A stretch of DNA of 49,015 nucleotides from Phycisphaerales bacterium UBA1845 (GTDB taxonomy: Bacteria > Planctomycetota > Phycisphaerae > UBA1845), in contig DDIR01000062.1 of the NCBI GenBank assembly GCA_002338715.1, forward strand, positions 1 through 49,015. The letters are read 5' to 3'. The notes under the pieces are model-generated. The model ran no database searches and was not told the origin of the DNA. It was given only the letters and a program-made list of their open reading frames with translations. Of this stretch, positions 23,973 to 33,257 are shown piece by piece. The stretch's first letter is position 1. Each line of letters opens with the position of its first letter. The translations under genes and the position numbers were made by a program.

Positions 23973-24769
23973 ACGATTGGCGTCAGCGGGCCGCCGGCCA
24001 ACTCGCCGGGCTTCTGATTGGGAAACCAGCGGGCAAGATCGGCGGGCCTGTGCGGATTGTCGGGTTCCAATAGATACGTTCCGTCGGCAAAGTAGATGAC
24101 GGTCATCACCTCGCGCATCGCCTGCGTGTTGTTGGCTGGTGCGCGATGAACGGTCCAGCCGGAATGAAACGTGGCGTCCCCAGCTTGCATCGGCGCGTAC
24201 GCAATCGGGAATTTTCGCTCGCGGACGATATCGTCAAACCCTTGGTCAGACTCCTCGGAAATCGCCGCGCTAAGAAGTGATCCTTCGGTGTGCGACCCGG
24301 ACGCGAACGTCAGCACGCCCATCTCCACCGGCACATCAACAAACGGCATCCACATCGTGATGCAGTCGTTGGTGTCGAGCGGCCAATAGTACTGATCCTG
24401 ATGCCATGCCGTCGCACTCCCACCCGGTTCCTTGAAGAGCGCCTGATCGTGGTAAAGTCGAACGGCGGGCACGGCCATCAACTCAGCCGCGATGCGTCCA
24501 AAGCGACTGGCCAACACGAACCGGCGCACCGTTTCGTCCTCTTCCCAAAGGTTGGCGACTTGCAGGAACGACTTGTGATAGGCGTCTCGCTCATCGAGGG
24601 GTTTGGCGTTGACGCTCTTGCGTTTGACAAAGTCGGCGATGGCTGGCCGGTATTCGGCGAGAATGGAATTGTCCGCCACCCCCCGAAGCAGGATGTGTCC
24701 GTCGCGCTGGTAACGCGCAACCGAGCCGGAAGGCAATACGTAATCGCGTTCAAGTGCCTCTGAAGACAT
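23954..24769 (-). CDS. Phytanoyl-CoA dioxygenase (PhyH) family protein
   Basis: Fe(II)/2-oxoglutarate-dependent oxygenase of the PhyH superfamily, 271 residues from ATG 24769, with GAGG 11 bases upstream. The double-stranded beta-helix ligands are visible: WHQDQYYWPL supplies His and Asp, the distal His lies in FHSGWTVHRAPANN, and MREVMTVIYF follows. The N-terminal YQRDGHILLRG is also typical. PhyH proteins hydroxylate diverse small molecules, and nothing nearby fixes the substrate. It converges on the aquaporin-like gene with a 19-bp antisense overlap. An open frame upstream of ATG 24769 lacks a ribosome site. Confidence 0.83.
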   Translation of the reverse strand: MSSEALERDYVLPSGSVARYQRDGHILLRGVADNSILAEYRPAIADFVKRKSVNAKPLDERDAYHKSFLQVANLWEEDETVRRFVLASRFGRIAAELMAVPAVRLYHDQALFKEPGGSATAWHQDQYYWPLDTNDCITMWMPFVDVPVEMGVLTFASGSHTEGSLLSAAISEESDQGFDDIVRERKFPIAYAPMQAGDATFHSGWTVHRAPANNTQAMREVMTVIYFADGTYLLEPDNPHRPADLARWFPNQKPGELAGGPLTPIVYSSGH

Positions 24770-24964
24770 GCTGTATGAATCCTCGTAAACACCGCTGACA
24801 GGGTGGCGAAACCGCGGCTGACTCGGGGTTGCCCACCGCAACTTCTATAACCTTTAGTTGTGGCCAAGCTCGCGGAGTTGTCGAATTGTGTTGTTTTTTT
24901 AGTATCGGAGCAATAGCCCGAGCAAAAGTGCGTTAGAGTATGGGTGGGAACTGGGGATTGGCTC

Positions 24965-25714
24965 ATGTCGTCCGTGCAGGCGAGCCGACCAGAAGACATT
25001 ATGCCTGGGCAACCAATTCAATTTAAGAGTCGGCTTGGGGATCGACATCGGTGTGGGTTCACGCTGGTGGAGTTGTTGGTGGTGGTATCGATCCTTGCAT
25101 TGTTGATCGCGATTTTGCTTCCGACGTTTCGTGGTGCGCGGCGCGTATCAAAACGGGTGGCGTGCGGTGCGCAGCTGCGCAGCATCGGACACGGCATGCG
25201 CATGTACCTCAACGACTCCAACGATTACCTTCCAGTTGTCGCCGACTTTCCATCGATCAGTCTTGAAGAGGACGACCCGCCCAAACCAGGAATCGCCACG
25301 GTGCTGCGTCCTTTCATCCGCAAGGACGACAAGAAAGTCGACGATCTGGAAAAGGAATTGAAAGACGAGGGCGAAGAGGTCTTCAAATGCCCAGCCGACA
25401 TTCCGGGTAAGTTCCAACGAGAAGGCGAGAAAGCCGGCAAGAGCTACTTTCAAACTGAAAACTCCAGCTACAAGTTTCACACGACGCTTTCATTCTTTTT
25501 GCTTACCCCCGGCGTCCCGCCAGATCCTGACGCCCGCGTGAAGCTTCAAGACATCGTGCGAAGTGAACGGGCCAAACAAGTCTTTGGAAGCAAACCTGCA
25601 GAAGAAGAGATTTGGTTATTGGCGGACTATTGGACGTTTCACGGGAAAGCCGGCCAAACAGGATCCACAAACTACTTATACGTTGACGGTCACGTCGGCG
25701 ATCTTGAAAGGTGA
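24965..25714 (+). CDS. Prepilin-like protein with N-terminal methylation motif
   Basis: A prepilin leader ends at CGFTLVELLVVVSILALLIAILLP (read in two parts: GFTLVELLVVV, then SILALLIAILLP), the type IV pilin/pseudopilin signature with peptidase cleavage after Gly. About 200 extracellular residues follow. Near the end FHGKAGQTGSTNYLYVDGHVG resembles the H-x-DG element of the large planctomycete pseudopilin family. ATG 24965 is preferred because GGGGA lies eight bases upstream; ATG 25001 would give a shorter 19-residue leader. A charged helical membrane protein gene follows after 14 bases. Such proteins are numerous in planctomycetes and their function is mostly unknown. Confidence 0.8.
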   Translation: MSSVQASRPEDIMPGQPIQFKSRLGDRHRCGFTLVELLVVVSILALLIAILLPTFRGARRVSKRVACGAQLRSIGHGMRMYLNDSNDYLPVVADFPSISLEEDDPPKPGIATVLRPFIRKDDKKVDDLEKELKDEGEEVFKCPADIPGKFQREGEKAGKSYFQTENSSYKFHTTLSFFLLTPGVPPDPDARVKLQDIVRSERAKQVFGSKPAEEEIWLLADYWTFHGKAGQTGSTNYLYVDGHVGDLER

Positions 25715-25728
25715 CGGAGGTATTAAAA

Positions 25729-26418
25729 ATGGGCACGACCAAAGCCGGATCGAGCAATCGGGGATTGATCATTGGTGTCGTTTGTGTGGCGCTCGTCGCG
25801 GCGGGAGGACTGTTTGCCGCAACAACGGGCTTATTCGGCGGTGCGGACGAACAATTGGCAAGTGGCGACACCGACAAGGTCATGAATGCACTCTCGTCGA
25901 TTGACAATGAGAAATTCGCGTCTGCCGACAATCGCGACGCCCGGGCAAAGGCGCTCGACACACTTAAGAATTCGTCCATCGAATCGGTGTTTGATCGCAT
26001 GCGTTCCGACGACCTGACCGACGAACAGCGTGACAAGCTGCGCGAAAACATGGGCCAGCTGATGCGCGAAGACATGGAACGCAAGGTCGACGAATACTTG
26101 TCAGCCCCCGAGACGGACAAGCAGGCGATCATGGATCGGCACATCGACGAAATGGTTGCTTTTCGCGACAAGATGAGAGCTTATCGCGACAAACACAAGG
26201 ACGACCCGGAAGCCGAGAAAGAACAACAGGAGCGTCGTCAAAACTGGACGCGCCCAACGACTCAACAGCGCAAAGAACGGATGGAAAGCAGGAACCCGGA
26301 AAAGATGGCCCAGATGATGCGCTATTGGCCAAAGATGATGGCCCGCGCAAAGGAACGCGGCATCAACATGGGTTGGGGGCCAGGCGGTGGACGCCGTGGT
26401 GGCGGCAAAGACAAATAG
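25729..26418 (+). CDS. Membrane-anchored charged helical protein
   Basis: 229 residues from ATG 25729, set by GGAGG nine bases upstream. One N-terminal membrane helix (about 13-33, LIIGVVCVALVAAGGLFAA) is followed by a long, almost wholly charged helical region rich in Asp, Glu, Lys, Arg and Met (NMGQLMREDMERKVDEYL, RHIDEMVAFRDKMRAYRDKH), likely a coiled coil. It ends in a Gly/Arg tail (GWGPGGGRRGGGKDK). I recognise no family. It follows the prepilin-like gene closely and the pair ends at a strong terminator, so they are probably one transcription unit. Confidence 0.6.
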   Translation: MGTTKAGSSNRGLIIGVVCVALVAAGGLFAATTGLFGGADEQLASGDTDKVMNALSSIDNEKFASADNRDARAKALDTLKNSSIESVFDRMRSDDLTDEQRDKLRENMGQLMREDMERKVDEYLSAPETDKQAIMDRHIDEMVAFRDKMRAYRDKHKDDPEAEKEQQERRQNWTRPTTQQRKERMESRNPEKMAQMMRYWPKMMARAKERGINMGWGPGGGRRGGGKDK

Positions 26419-26454
26419 CCAAATCGCTCGCCTCGACTCATCGAAGAAAACAAG

Positions 26455-26493
26455 AAAGGCGCGACGGTTCATGCAACCGACGCGCCTTTTTTT
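26455..26493 (+). terminator. Rho-independent terminator, two-tier hairpin
   Basis: GGCGCG (26458-26463) pairs with CGCGCC (26481-26486). After an A-A mismatch CGGTT pairs with AACCG around loop CATGC, and TTTTTTT follows (26487-26493). The AAA before the stem lets it work on both strands, fitting its place between convergent genes. Confidence 0.9.
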
Positions 26494-26532
26494 GTTTGGT
26501 GCAAAACTTTATTTGATGCAGAACTTTCCTGA

Positions 26533-27045
26533 TTACTTCACTGGATAGTTGCGATCGAGAACTTTGTTCCACGCGGAGACGGACTTGCTCTGCGCATCCA
26601 ACAAGGCGGCTGCATCGCCCTGCACTTCGATTGTCGTCATGCTGTCGCCCTGCGCGATCGAGTCCACCACGTCCTGACCTTTGGTGACTTTGCCGAAGAC
26701 CGTGTGCTTTCCGTCGAGGTGCGGGGTCGGAAGGTGCGTGATGAAGAACTGGCTGCCATTGGTCGCGGGACCGCGGTTGGCCATCGACAAAACGCCGGCA
26801 GAATCATGACGGCGCGACGGGGTGCATTCATCTTTGAATTCATAACCCGGTCCGCCGGTTCCGTTGCCCTTGGGATCGCCGGTTTGAATCATGAAGTTGT
26901 CGATGACGCGGTGAAACTTAACGCCGTCGTAGTACCCGCGTTGGGCGAGGTTGATGAAATTGCTTACGGTCAACGGTGCATCGTCGTCAAAAAATTCCAC
27001 GTTGATGTCACCCTTGTTGGTTTTGATGGTCGCGCTCAATGCCAT
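26533..27045 (-). CDS. Cyclophilin-type peptidyl-prolyl isomerase
   Basis: Catalyses cis-trans isomerisation of prolyl bonds. Cyclophilin motifs in order: [20 protein letters not shown], catalytic [16 protein letters not shown] with the active-site Arg, [22 protein letters not shown], and [11 protein letters not shown]. About 35 C-terminal residues after the fold ([16 protein letters not shown]) are extra. ATG 27045 starts 170 residues with no signal peptide, so the enzyme is probably cytoplasmic. A GTG at 27129 overlapping the rsmJ stop (GTGA) is in frame and would add 28 residues of unclear value. Last gene of the long minus-strand run, ending at the terminator 26455-26493. Confidence 0.88.
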   Translation of the reverse strand: MALSATIKTNKGDINVEFFDDDAPLTVSNFINLAQRGYYDGVKFHRVIDNFMIQTGDPKGNGTGGPGYEFKDECTPSRRHDSAGVLSMANRGPATNGSQFFITHLPTPHLDGKHTVFGKVTKGQDVVDSIAQGDSMTTIEVQGDAAALLDAQSKSVSAWNKVLDRNYPVK

Positions 27046-27125
27046 ATCGAATGATTTCCCTTCGTGAATCGGTGCGGCGGTTGTCTTGTTCTCAGCGTCA
27101 CTCTCGGCATGAATGATAGGAAGTA

Positions 27126-27905
27126 TCACGAACTTGGCAAAGGCGCGTAGACGTCGAAACGCGTCGTCTTGCCCTCGAAGCAGATCATCGGGTTTGGAGC
27201 CAATTCCGGGGCGTGCCGCATCCTCTTGACCACCACGCGTTTTTGAGCGGCATGTCGGGCGGGCAGCAACAAATCGGCAGCATCTTCGTCATCCCCGACG
27301 ATCGACCGCAGTACCCGCATTTCCTTCTTCACCAGCGCCGACTTGGTCCGATGCGGAAACATCGGGTCCACGTAGACGACATCCGGCCGATCCGCCTCGT
27401 CAATCTTTGACAGCACGTCGAGCGCGTCCGCATGAATCACTTCGAGTCGATCGCGAATGATCGTCGCCAATTCGGCGTCGGCAGCGATCGCCCGATTCAA
27501 ACCGTCATCGATCATCGCAAACAACACGGGCGAACGTTCGACGGCGGTCACCCGACATCCCTGGCACGCCAACAGGTACGCGTCGTGACAAAGGCCAGCC
27601 GTCACGTCGAGAATCGTTGGGGGTTCGGTTTGGCTCTTGAATCCGACGGCTTTGAACATCTGACCGAAGCGATTGACCGTTCGACTGAATCCCAACGAAC
27701 CGCCCACGAAATCCACGTACACCGGACCGGGCGCCCCCTTGCCGCAACTGCGAAGCTCCAACCGCGTGTCGGTGATCGCCAGCACCACGTCGTCGCGATT
27801 CGATATGTCGTCAACAAGCCTCGATTGAAGCGACGCGGTCAGCGTTTCGGCAAACGCAACCCGATCAGCCGACGTGCTTTCACAATAGAGATCAGGCGTT
27901 GGCAT
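27126..27905 (-). CDS. rsmJ: 16S rRNA (guanine-N2) methyltransferase RsmJ
   Basis: SAM-dependent enzyme that methylates G1516 of 16S rRNA (E. coli numbering). Characteristic RsmJ segments are [20 protein letters not shown], the SAM-binding [35 protein letters not shown] and the catalytic [20 protein letters not shown]. The length is 259 residues, close to E. coli (250). ATG 27905 follows the stop of the beta-propeller gene without any gap, so translation is probably coupled. Confidence 0.88.
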   Translation of the reverse strand: MPTPDLYCESTSADRVAFAETLTASLQSRLVDDISNRDDVVLAITDTRLELRSCGKGAPGPVYVDFVGGSLGFSRTVNRFGQMFKAVGFKSQTEPPTILDVTAGLCHDAYLLACQGCRVTAVERSPVLFAMIDDGLNRAIAADAELATIIRDRLEVIHADALDVLSKIDEADRPDVVYVDPMFPHRTKSALVKKEMRVLRSIVGDDEDAADLLLPARHAAQKRVVVKRMRHAPELAPNPMICFEGKTTRFDVYAPLPSS

Positions 27906-29171
27906 TTACTTCAGGTCGAGCGCTTTGATCGTTTGTCGATCGCGCAGGTAGAGCGTGGTTCCCGAAAGCGTTGGCGCTGACCAGGCGATGCGTTCCAGCG
28001 GTTGGCATTGGGAAATCACTTTCATGCCTTTCGGATCGGCATGGATCAATGCAAGCTGACCATCTTCATCGAGCAGGATGATCTTGCCATCCGCAAGCAG
28101 GCACGTCGCTTTCGAAAAACCGCGCTTGCGCCAAGCCAGTTCGCCGGTCTTAACGTTGATGCATGCAAAAAACGCAGGACCAAAATCTCCGCTGGATGCG
28201 TACAGATAATCACCGATGCGCACGGCATTGGCATGATGGATGCGCACCTTGCGGCTATACCATAACTCCTTCGGTTTGGTCTGGTCGCCTTCCTTGACGA
28301 GTTGAATCACGCGACTTCCCGAATCGTAAGCCGCAGAGGTGTAGATCAAATCGTCACCGGTCCAAAGCGGCGTCGCGAGGTTCGCGCCGTATTGCGTGTG
28401 GTGCGGATGACTCCAGAGCAAATCGCCGGTTTTCGGATTCAACCCGATCACCTCGGCGCCCATGAATGCCACAAGCTCGGTTTGGCCGGCATTTTTGATC
28501 AAGATCGGCGACGAATGGGTGATGTCGAAGTCATGCTTCTTCCAGACAATCGCGCCGTCGGCTTGGTTGAAGGCGACGAGACATTGTCCTTCACCGCCAA
28601 CCGGAAGAATGATCGTGTTTTCAAATGCGACCGGACTTGATGAGTAGCCCCGACCCGGCACTTCAGCGCCATATTCTTTGGGAAGGTTGTGCGACCATTG
28701 CACCTTGCCGTCGCTCTTGTTGAAGCACGTCAACAGCATGTTCGTGCCAACGCTGAAAATGCGATCGCCAACGATCAGCGGTGTGGAACTCGGACCGGGA
28801 CCGAACTGGGCCATCAACTCGGTGAATGGCGACGCGTTTTTGTGTTCCCAGATGGTGTCGCCCGTTTTGGCATTGAGGCAGATGGTGAACTCGTCGTTTT
28901 CGACGCGGTACATCGTGTAGAGTCGGTCACCTTCGACGAGGATGGTCGCGTAGCCATCGCCAAGTTTGCGCGACCATTTTTCAGGTGGTCCGTCTTTGGG
29001 CCATTGGTCGGCGAGTTTCGGCGAATCTTCCACCATGAAATCGCGTTGCGGTCCGCCCCACTGCGTCCAATCCGAACCCGCAAGAACGCGGATGGGGGTA
29101 ACAATCGACGCAAATACGCCGACCAGAATCGCGCTTTTGAGAATGCTGCGATGCGCCAATGAAAAATTCAT
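27906..29171 (-). CDS. Exported PQQ-type beta-propeller protein (second of pair)
   Basis: 421 residues from ATG 29171, with GGAG about seven bases upstream. A signal peptide (MNFSLAHRSILKSAILVGVF, ending VLA-GS) directs it to the periplasm. The mature protein starts DWTQWGGPQRDFM, typical of planctomycete PQQ-like propellers, and is made of repeated blades of the type LNAKTGDTIWEHK, FNKSDGKVQWSHN, FNQADGAIVWKKH, LNPKTGDLLWSHP. The blade motif is shared by BamB-like scaffolds and quinoprotein dehydrogenases; catalytic PQQ ligands are not evident, so a binding role is more likely. It follows a shorter paralogue by 50 bases. Confidence 0.82.
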   Translation of the reverse strand: MNFSLAHRSILKSAILVGVFASIVTPIRVLAGSDWTQWGGPQRDFMVEDSPKLADQWPKDGPPEKWSRKLGDGYATILVEGDRLYTMYRVENDEFTICLNAKTGDTIWEHKNASPFTELMAQFGPGPSSTPLIVGDRIFSVGTNMLLTCFNKSDGKVQWSHNLPKEYGAEVPGRGYSSSPVAFENTIILPVGGEGQCLVAFNQADGAIVWKKHDFDITHSSPILIKNAGQTELVAFMGAEVIGLNPKTGDLLWSHPHHTQYGANLATPLWTGDDLIYTSAAYDSGSRVIQLVKEGDQTKPKELWYSRKVRIHHANAVRIGDYLYASSGDFGPAFFACINVKTGELAWRKRGFSKATCLLADGKIILLDEDGQLALIHADPKGMKVISQCQPLERIAWSAPTLSGTTLYLRDRQTIKALDLK

Positions 29172-29221
29172 GACAAGCTCCAACGAATACCCAGTGTTGC
29201 AAAGCCGCAATTAGGTGCGAC

Positions 29222-30361
29222 CTATGCCCCGCCCGGTTTCGACTCAAGACAGTAAAGTACGCCATCGTCCGTGCCAATGACGATGCATTGACAGGCGACG
29301 GCTGGCGACGCCGTGATGCTGTCGCCCGCTTCAAAGTGCCACGCCTCTTTGCCCGTGTTCGTGTCGATGCCAAACAGTACACCGCGCTGTGTTCCCACAA
29401 TGGCGATGTTGCCTGCGATGACAGCCGACCCTTCCACACGCCCCTTGGCGTTAAACGACCAGACTTCCTCGCCGGACTTCTGATCGATGGCATGAATGTG
29501 TTTGTCGCGACCACCGATGATGACCAGTCGATCGGTCAACGCAGCCGAGGCGACGAACGGAAACTGACGATGGGGATCGGAAAAACGCCAGGCAACTTCG
29601 GATTTGTGCCAGTCGATGCCGATGACCTCATTGCCATACGTGCCGATGAATGCCATCGAACCGGCGACGGCTGCAGACGACCCTGACACGGAACCAAGCG
29701 GAATGTGCGACAACTCCGCTCCCTTGGCCAAGTCCACGACGTGCATTTTGGAATCACAGCCGGCCATCAATATCTGATCTTTGATGATCGCGGGCGTGCC
29801 GTGAATTTTGTCGTCGGTCTGGAATTTCCAAAGGAGTTTGCCGGTTGGTTGGTCGAGGCAGTAGAGGCTGCCATCGTATGAACCAAAGACCAGTCGGTGG
29901 TCGACGTGATTGACGCCCGAAACGATGGCCCCTTCGGTCTTGAACGTCCATCGCTCCGATCCATCGCGCACGTCGAGCGCCCGAAGCACCCCGGCTTCAT
30001 CGCCGAAATAGACGACGCCGTCGATGATGGTCGGGGTCGAACTGATCGGGACGGAATCTCCGACGTTGATTTTCCAGCGGACAATTCCGTTGGATCGATC
30101 GAAGGCGTACAGCGTGCCCGAATCGTCGCCGACAAACACCGAATGTGCATCAATGGCAGCCGCCGTTGTAAACGCAGCGTCTTTGACCGTGTGCGACCAT
30201 TTGACGGTGGGCTTGTTGGGAATCGACGAATGGGCGACGCCCGTCTGCAATGGACCGCCGCGAAACATCGGCCAACTGCAATCGGTTTTATCGTCGGCGC
30301 GCAAACCTGTTGGCGAAAGAAGCAACAACGTCAACATGAATGCGCGAACAAGCGGGTACAT
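29222..30361 (-). CDS. Exported PQQ-type beta-propeller protein (first of pair)
   Basis: 379 residues from ATG 30361 (TTG 30370 also possible). A signal peptide (MYPLVRAFMLTLLLLSPTGL, cut near LRA-DD) precedes SWPMFRGGPLQTGVA and then at least six blades such as YAFDRSNGIVRWKIN, RALDVRDGSERWTFK, YCLDQPTGKLLWKFQ and HAIDQKSGEEVWSFN. It probably lies in the periplasm as a scaffold or binding protein. It is 18 bases after the EamA-like gene and 50 before the related propeller gene, so the two paralogues are likely made together. Confidence 0.82.
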   Translation of the reverse strand: MYPLVRAFMLTLLLLSPTGLRADDKTDCSWPMFRGGPLQTGVAHSSIPNKPTVKWSHTVKDAAFTTAAAIDAHSVFVGDDSGTLYAFDRSNGIVRWKINVGDSVPISSTPTIIDGVVYFGDEAGVLRALDVRDGSERWTFKTEGAIVSGVNHVDHRLVFGSYDGSLYCLDQPTGKLLWKFQTDDKIHGTPAIIKDQILMAGCDSKMHVVDLAKGAELSHIPLGSVSGSSAAVAGSMAFIGTYGNEVIGIDWHKSEVAWRFSDPHRQFPFVASAALTDRLVIIGGRDKHIHAIDQKSGEEVWSFNAKGRVEGSAVIAGNIAIVGTQRGVLFGIDTNTGKEAWHFEAGDSITASPAVACQCIVIGTDDGVLYCLESKPGGA

Positions 30362-30379
30362 CGGGTGCAATTCAATCGG

Positions 30380-30847
30380 TTAGGACGGTTTGAAACGCAG
30401 CACCATCGCGGTTCCGATCGCCGCGACGACGATGCCGACAAAGAACATGGGGCTGACGGGTTTTGTCGGTTTGTGCCAGAGCATCGCCACGATTGTACTC
30501 ATGATCGGTGCGCCGGCGAACACCATCGGCGGAACGACGGCTGGCTTGCCCCCATATTTGAAGGCGAACACAATGCCCAACGCGCCGACCGCACCGAGAA
30601 TTCCGGCGATGAACGAAAACTTGACGCCTTCCGCGCGAAACGACCATGGCTCCAACTTCGCGGCGAGCATGCCAACGAGCACCGCACAGGCGACCACGAA
30701 ATACGCGATTCCGACGAACAGAAACGCGCGCAGCGGGCCTTTGTCTGCCGCGTCTTTTCCAATGGTGATTTGGCCCTGGTGAATGGTCGGAACATATGCG
30801 CCCCAGGTCAAGACCGTCAGCAGAACAAAAAGCATCCAGGTTTTCAT
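30380..30847 (-). CDS. EamA/DMT-like small membrane protein
   Basis: 155 residues from ATG 30847, with GGAG seven bases upstream. Five membrane segments are visible: about 3-20 (TWMLFVLLTVLTWGAYVP), 42-62, 76-95, 102-120 and 130-150. The WGAYVP near the N-terminus and the GALGIVFAFKYGG and GAPIMSTIVAMLWHKP segments resemble one half of a ten-helix drug/metabolite (DMT, EamA) transporter, so it may act as a dimer. The substrate is unknown. It sits between the thioesterase and propeller genes in the minus-strand run. Confidence 0.65.
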   Translation of the reverse strand: MKTWMLFVLLTVLTWGAYVPTIHQGQITIGKDAADKGPLRAFLFVGIAYFVVACAVLVGMLAAKLEPWSFRAEGVKFSFIAGILGAVGALGIVFAFKYGGKPAVVPPMVFAGAPIMSTIVAMLWHKPTKPVSPMFFVGIVVAAIGTAMVLRFKPS

Positions 30848-30903
30848 GCGTCACTCCAGTATCGAGATTGATGCCGGTTGGCCCGGCGTGATTTCTTGTT
30901 TTC

Positions 30904-31320
30904 CTACGGGTCGCTTGGGTGCGCTCCCACGAGCGCTCTGATATGCGGCGGGATGTCGATCGAGCCGAATTTACCTTGATCCACTTCGCAGCATACGGTT
31001 TTCATTTCGCCGTACGCTACCTCGCGCTCGCCGCAGGAGAAGTCATAACGCATCGTGAGCGAGCGCCGGCCTATCTTGGCAACTGTGATTCTGATCGTCA
31101 GTTCCTCTTCAAACTGCACCGGTGCGACGTAGGAACAACTGACAGCCACCCGCGGCCAACTGATCGTCTTGTTATCGTGGGTGGCGTGGACGCTTTGCCC
31201 CATGGAGCGCCAGAACGCGTGCTCGGCCTCTTCCATCATGCGAAAGTAATTGGAAAAGTGCATCACGCCGGCCATATCGGTTTCGGCGAACTGTACGATG
31301 CGTTTGTGGATAAATGCCAT
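30904..31320 (-). CDS. Hotdog-fold acyl-CoA thioesterase, YbgC/4-HBT type
   Basis: 138-residue hotdog protein. The active-site region FAETDMAGVMHFSNYFRMMEEAEH corresponds to the DTDxxGxVyhxnYxxxxExAR signature of 4-hydroxybenzoyl-CoA and YbgC thioesterases, with the nucleophilic Asp present (Asp15). The middle strand (SWPRVAVSCSYVAPVQFEEEL) also fits. It should hydrolyse an acyl- or aroyl-CoA or -ACP in the cytoplasm. It lies 33 bases after the symporter gene. A chorismate-lyase-like gene in the same run would make 4-hydroxybenzoyl thioesters a plausible substrate, but that is only inference. Confidence 0.8.
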   Translation of the reverse strand: MAFIHKRIVQFAETDMAGVMHFSNYFRMMEEAEHAFWRSMGQSVHATHDNKTISWPRVAVSCSYVAPVQFEEELTIRITVAKIGRRSLTMRYDFSCGEREVAYGEMKTVCCEVDQGKFGSIDIPPHIRALVGAHPSDP

Positions 31321-31353
31321 TGGGTCGCGTTTAACCTGAACCTTTTGAATGCG

Positions 31354-33024
31354 TTACTTTCGACGCGGGAAAAACCGCTCGACCGTTTCAGCGCTGGGGG
31401 GTTTCGTCGCAAGCGACACCAGAATCAAGGCAGCCGTCGAAGCGCCAACGATCGTCGCCACGGGCATCATCCCCATGAACAAAAACTGCGCACCCGCACC
31501 GTAACCGGACTTGGCGAACAACCACCACCAGCATGCGGCGGCTGTCAACACGCAGGCGTAGGCACCAGCCCGCGTCGCGCGTTTCCAATAGACGGCTGCA
31601 AAAACCAGCGGAAACAAGCTCGCAAAACCACTGAAGCACCACACACCGAGCGTAAACACGCTGCCCGGTCGAAGCTGAGCCAAGGCATACGTTCCCGCGA
31701 CGATGAGCACCACGAATACGCGGCCACACAGGACTTTCTGCTGGTCGGTAAAGCGATCACGACCCGCGTAGTGGGCGACAATGTCGTTGGTGAACATGCT
31801 GCCGATGCACAGAAATTGCGAATCGAGCGATGACATGATCGCGGCGAGGATGCCAGCCGTCAGCAATCCACCGAGTCCATCGCTGGTCAATGTGGATACC
31901 ATTTTCACGAGCACCGCATTGGGGTTGCTGAATCCATATGGAATCACCGGCTTGCCTTCGATGACTGCCGATGTCGCCCACGCCCCAATCAAGACGCACG
32001 GCACCCACACCAACATGATCAGCAGCGGATGGGCGATGACCGAAAGTTTGAACGACTTGGCGCTCTTGGCGGTCAGCCAATGTTGGAAAATGTGCGGGAA
32101 CATACCGACGCTGAGCGGAATGAACATGTACGAAAGAAAATGGAGCGGGCTAATTCCTTCGGGCTTGTGGACTTCGTCGGGTTTTGGTCCACGTTCGTCT
32201 TCGGGTTTGGATTCCCAAGCCGTCATTTTCTTTTGGTAGACTTTTTGGTCACCGTGATAGCGGGTGAGCGGATCGTCTTCGCGCACCGTGCGGCGCATGA
32301 CGTGCGGGTTGTCTTTCAGGACCATTTCGGTGGCTGCTTTCGCACCGCCGAGTTTGTCTGAAATTACCGAGAAGGTGACGATGCCGAGAACGATGAACAC
32401 GATCGTCTGGAATGCGTTGGCCCATGCCGTTCCGCGCACGCCGCCGAAGAACACATAGATCAAAACGACCAGGCAGATGCCCGCAGATCCGAGCCAGAAC
32501 GGAATCGCCCCTGCAGGGATGGCAGCCGGTCCGACGCCGTGCCCTGCAAAAATGTTGGGAAACGCACCGCCCGTGCTGCGTTCAATCGTCACGCCAGCCG
32601 CCATCACGCCGATGAGCAGGTAAGGAACGATGAGCCCGACGAGGATCGGAAACAGCACGATGCCGAGCTTGTCCGACTCAAAGCGGTCGCGGAAGAATTC
32701 GATCTGCGTCGTGTAGCCGAAGCGCTTGCCGAACGACCAGAGCTTGATTCCGACAAGGAAAAAGCAAGCCGAGTGAACGATGCCCGACCAGGAGGCCATC
32801 ATCCCGTAAACACCGATGCCTTCGCGAAACGATTCGCCGGTCGAACCGACGAGTGCAAACGCGGTCATCGTGGTGCCAAACAGTGACATCAACAGGAGAA
32901 ATGAGCCGATCCCGCGCGACGCGAGAAAATAGTCAGCCGCCGTGCCCTTGAACATCCGGCTTGTAACCACGCCTAAAATCAAAAGTAATGCGAGATAAAC
33001 ACAAATGATGATAAACTGCGTCAT
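31354..33024 (-). CDS. Sodium:solute symporter (SSS family)
   Basis: 556-residue polytopic symporter of the SSS family. The first helices (FIIICVYLALLLILGVVTSR, FLASRGIGSFLLLMSLFGTT), the GGVRGTAWANAFQTIVFI segment and the SSLDSQFLCIGSMFTNDI block are typical. A charged insertion of ~60 residues (KDNPHVMRRTVREDDPLTRY to KPDEVHKPEG) sits between helices near residues 235-295. It overlaps the upstream DUF3311 gene by 4 bp (ATGA) with GAGGGGG as ribosome site, a pairing common for this transporter subgroup. The substrate is unknown. Confidence 0.88.
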   Translation of the reverse strand: MTQFIIICVYLALLLILGVVTSRMFKGTAADYFLASRGIGSFLLLMSLFGTTMTAFALVGSTGESFREGIGVYGMMASWSGIVHSACFFLVGIKLWSFGKRFGYTTQIEFFRDRFESDKLGIVLFPILVGLIVPYLLIGVMAAGVTIERSTGGAFPNIFAGHGVGPAAIPAGAIPFWLGSAGICLVVLIYVFFGGVRGTAWANAFQTIVFIVLGIVTFSVISDKLGGAKAATEMVLKDNPHVMRRTVREDDPLTRYHGDQKVYQKKMTAWESKPEDERGPKPDEVHKPEGISPLHFLSYMFIPLSVGMFPHIFQHWLTAKSAKSFKLSVIAHPLLIMLVWVPCVLIGAWATSAVIEGKPVIPYGFSNPNAVLVKMVSTLTSDGLGGLLTAGILAAIMSSLDSQFLCIGSMFTNDIVAHYAGRDRFTDQQKVLCGRVFVVLIVAGTYALAQLRPGSVFTLGVWCFSGFASLFPLVFAAVYWKRATRAGAYACVLTAAACWWWLFAKSGYGAGAQFLFMGMMPVATIVGASTAALILVSLATKPPSAETVERFFPRRK

Positions 33025-33257
33025 GAGGCGGCCCCCTCGTTGCCGGCAGTTATTGCGTCGTCATCATCGAGATCATGGGGCCAGCAGTATTTCGCAGCCA
33101 ACCCCCAGAAAATGGCGGCTGCCAACGACACGAGGGCGTGGTAGGCCAACCCGATGGGAACCACACCGCCGATGAGCGGTTTTTCTGTATCCCACCACCA
33201 GAAGTCCTGATGCACGATGGCCAACAGCACGATCAAAAAGTAAACGAATATTCTCAT
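33021..33257 (-). CDS. DUF3311-like small membrane protein
   Basis: 78 residues with two membrane helices (about 3-16 and 33-57) joined by a Trp-rich loop (HQDFWWWDTEKPLIGGVVPIG) that matches the DUF3311 pattern. Such proteins are encoded beside SSS-family symporters and may be an accessory subunit. The C-terminus is acidic (DLDDDDAITAGNEG). It overlaps the FAD oxidoreductase upstream and the symporter downstream by 4 bp each, indicating tight coupling. Confidence 0.78.
   Translation of the reverse strand: MRIFVYFLIVLLAIVHQDFWWWDTEKPLIGGVVPIGLAYHALVSLAAAIFWGLAAKYCWPHDLDDDDAITAGNEGAAS

Noticed and set aside
29897..30871. 324-codon plus-strand frame opposite the propeller and EamA-like genes
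   Set aside because: Shadow of strongly biased codons in genuine minus-strand genes; composition is Arg/His/Asp-rich without any fold signature.
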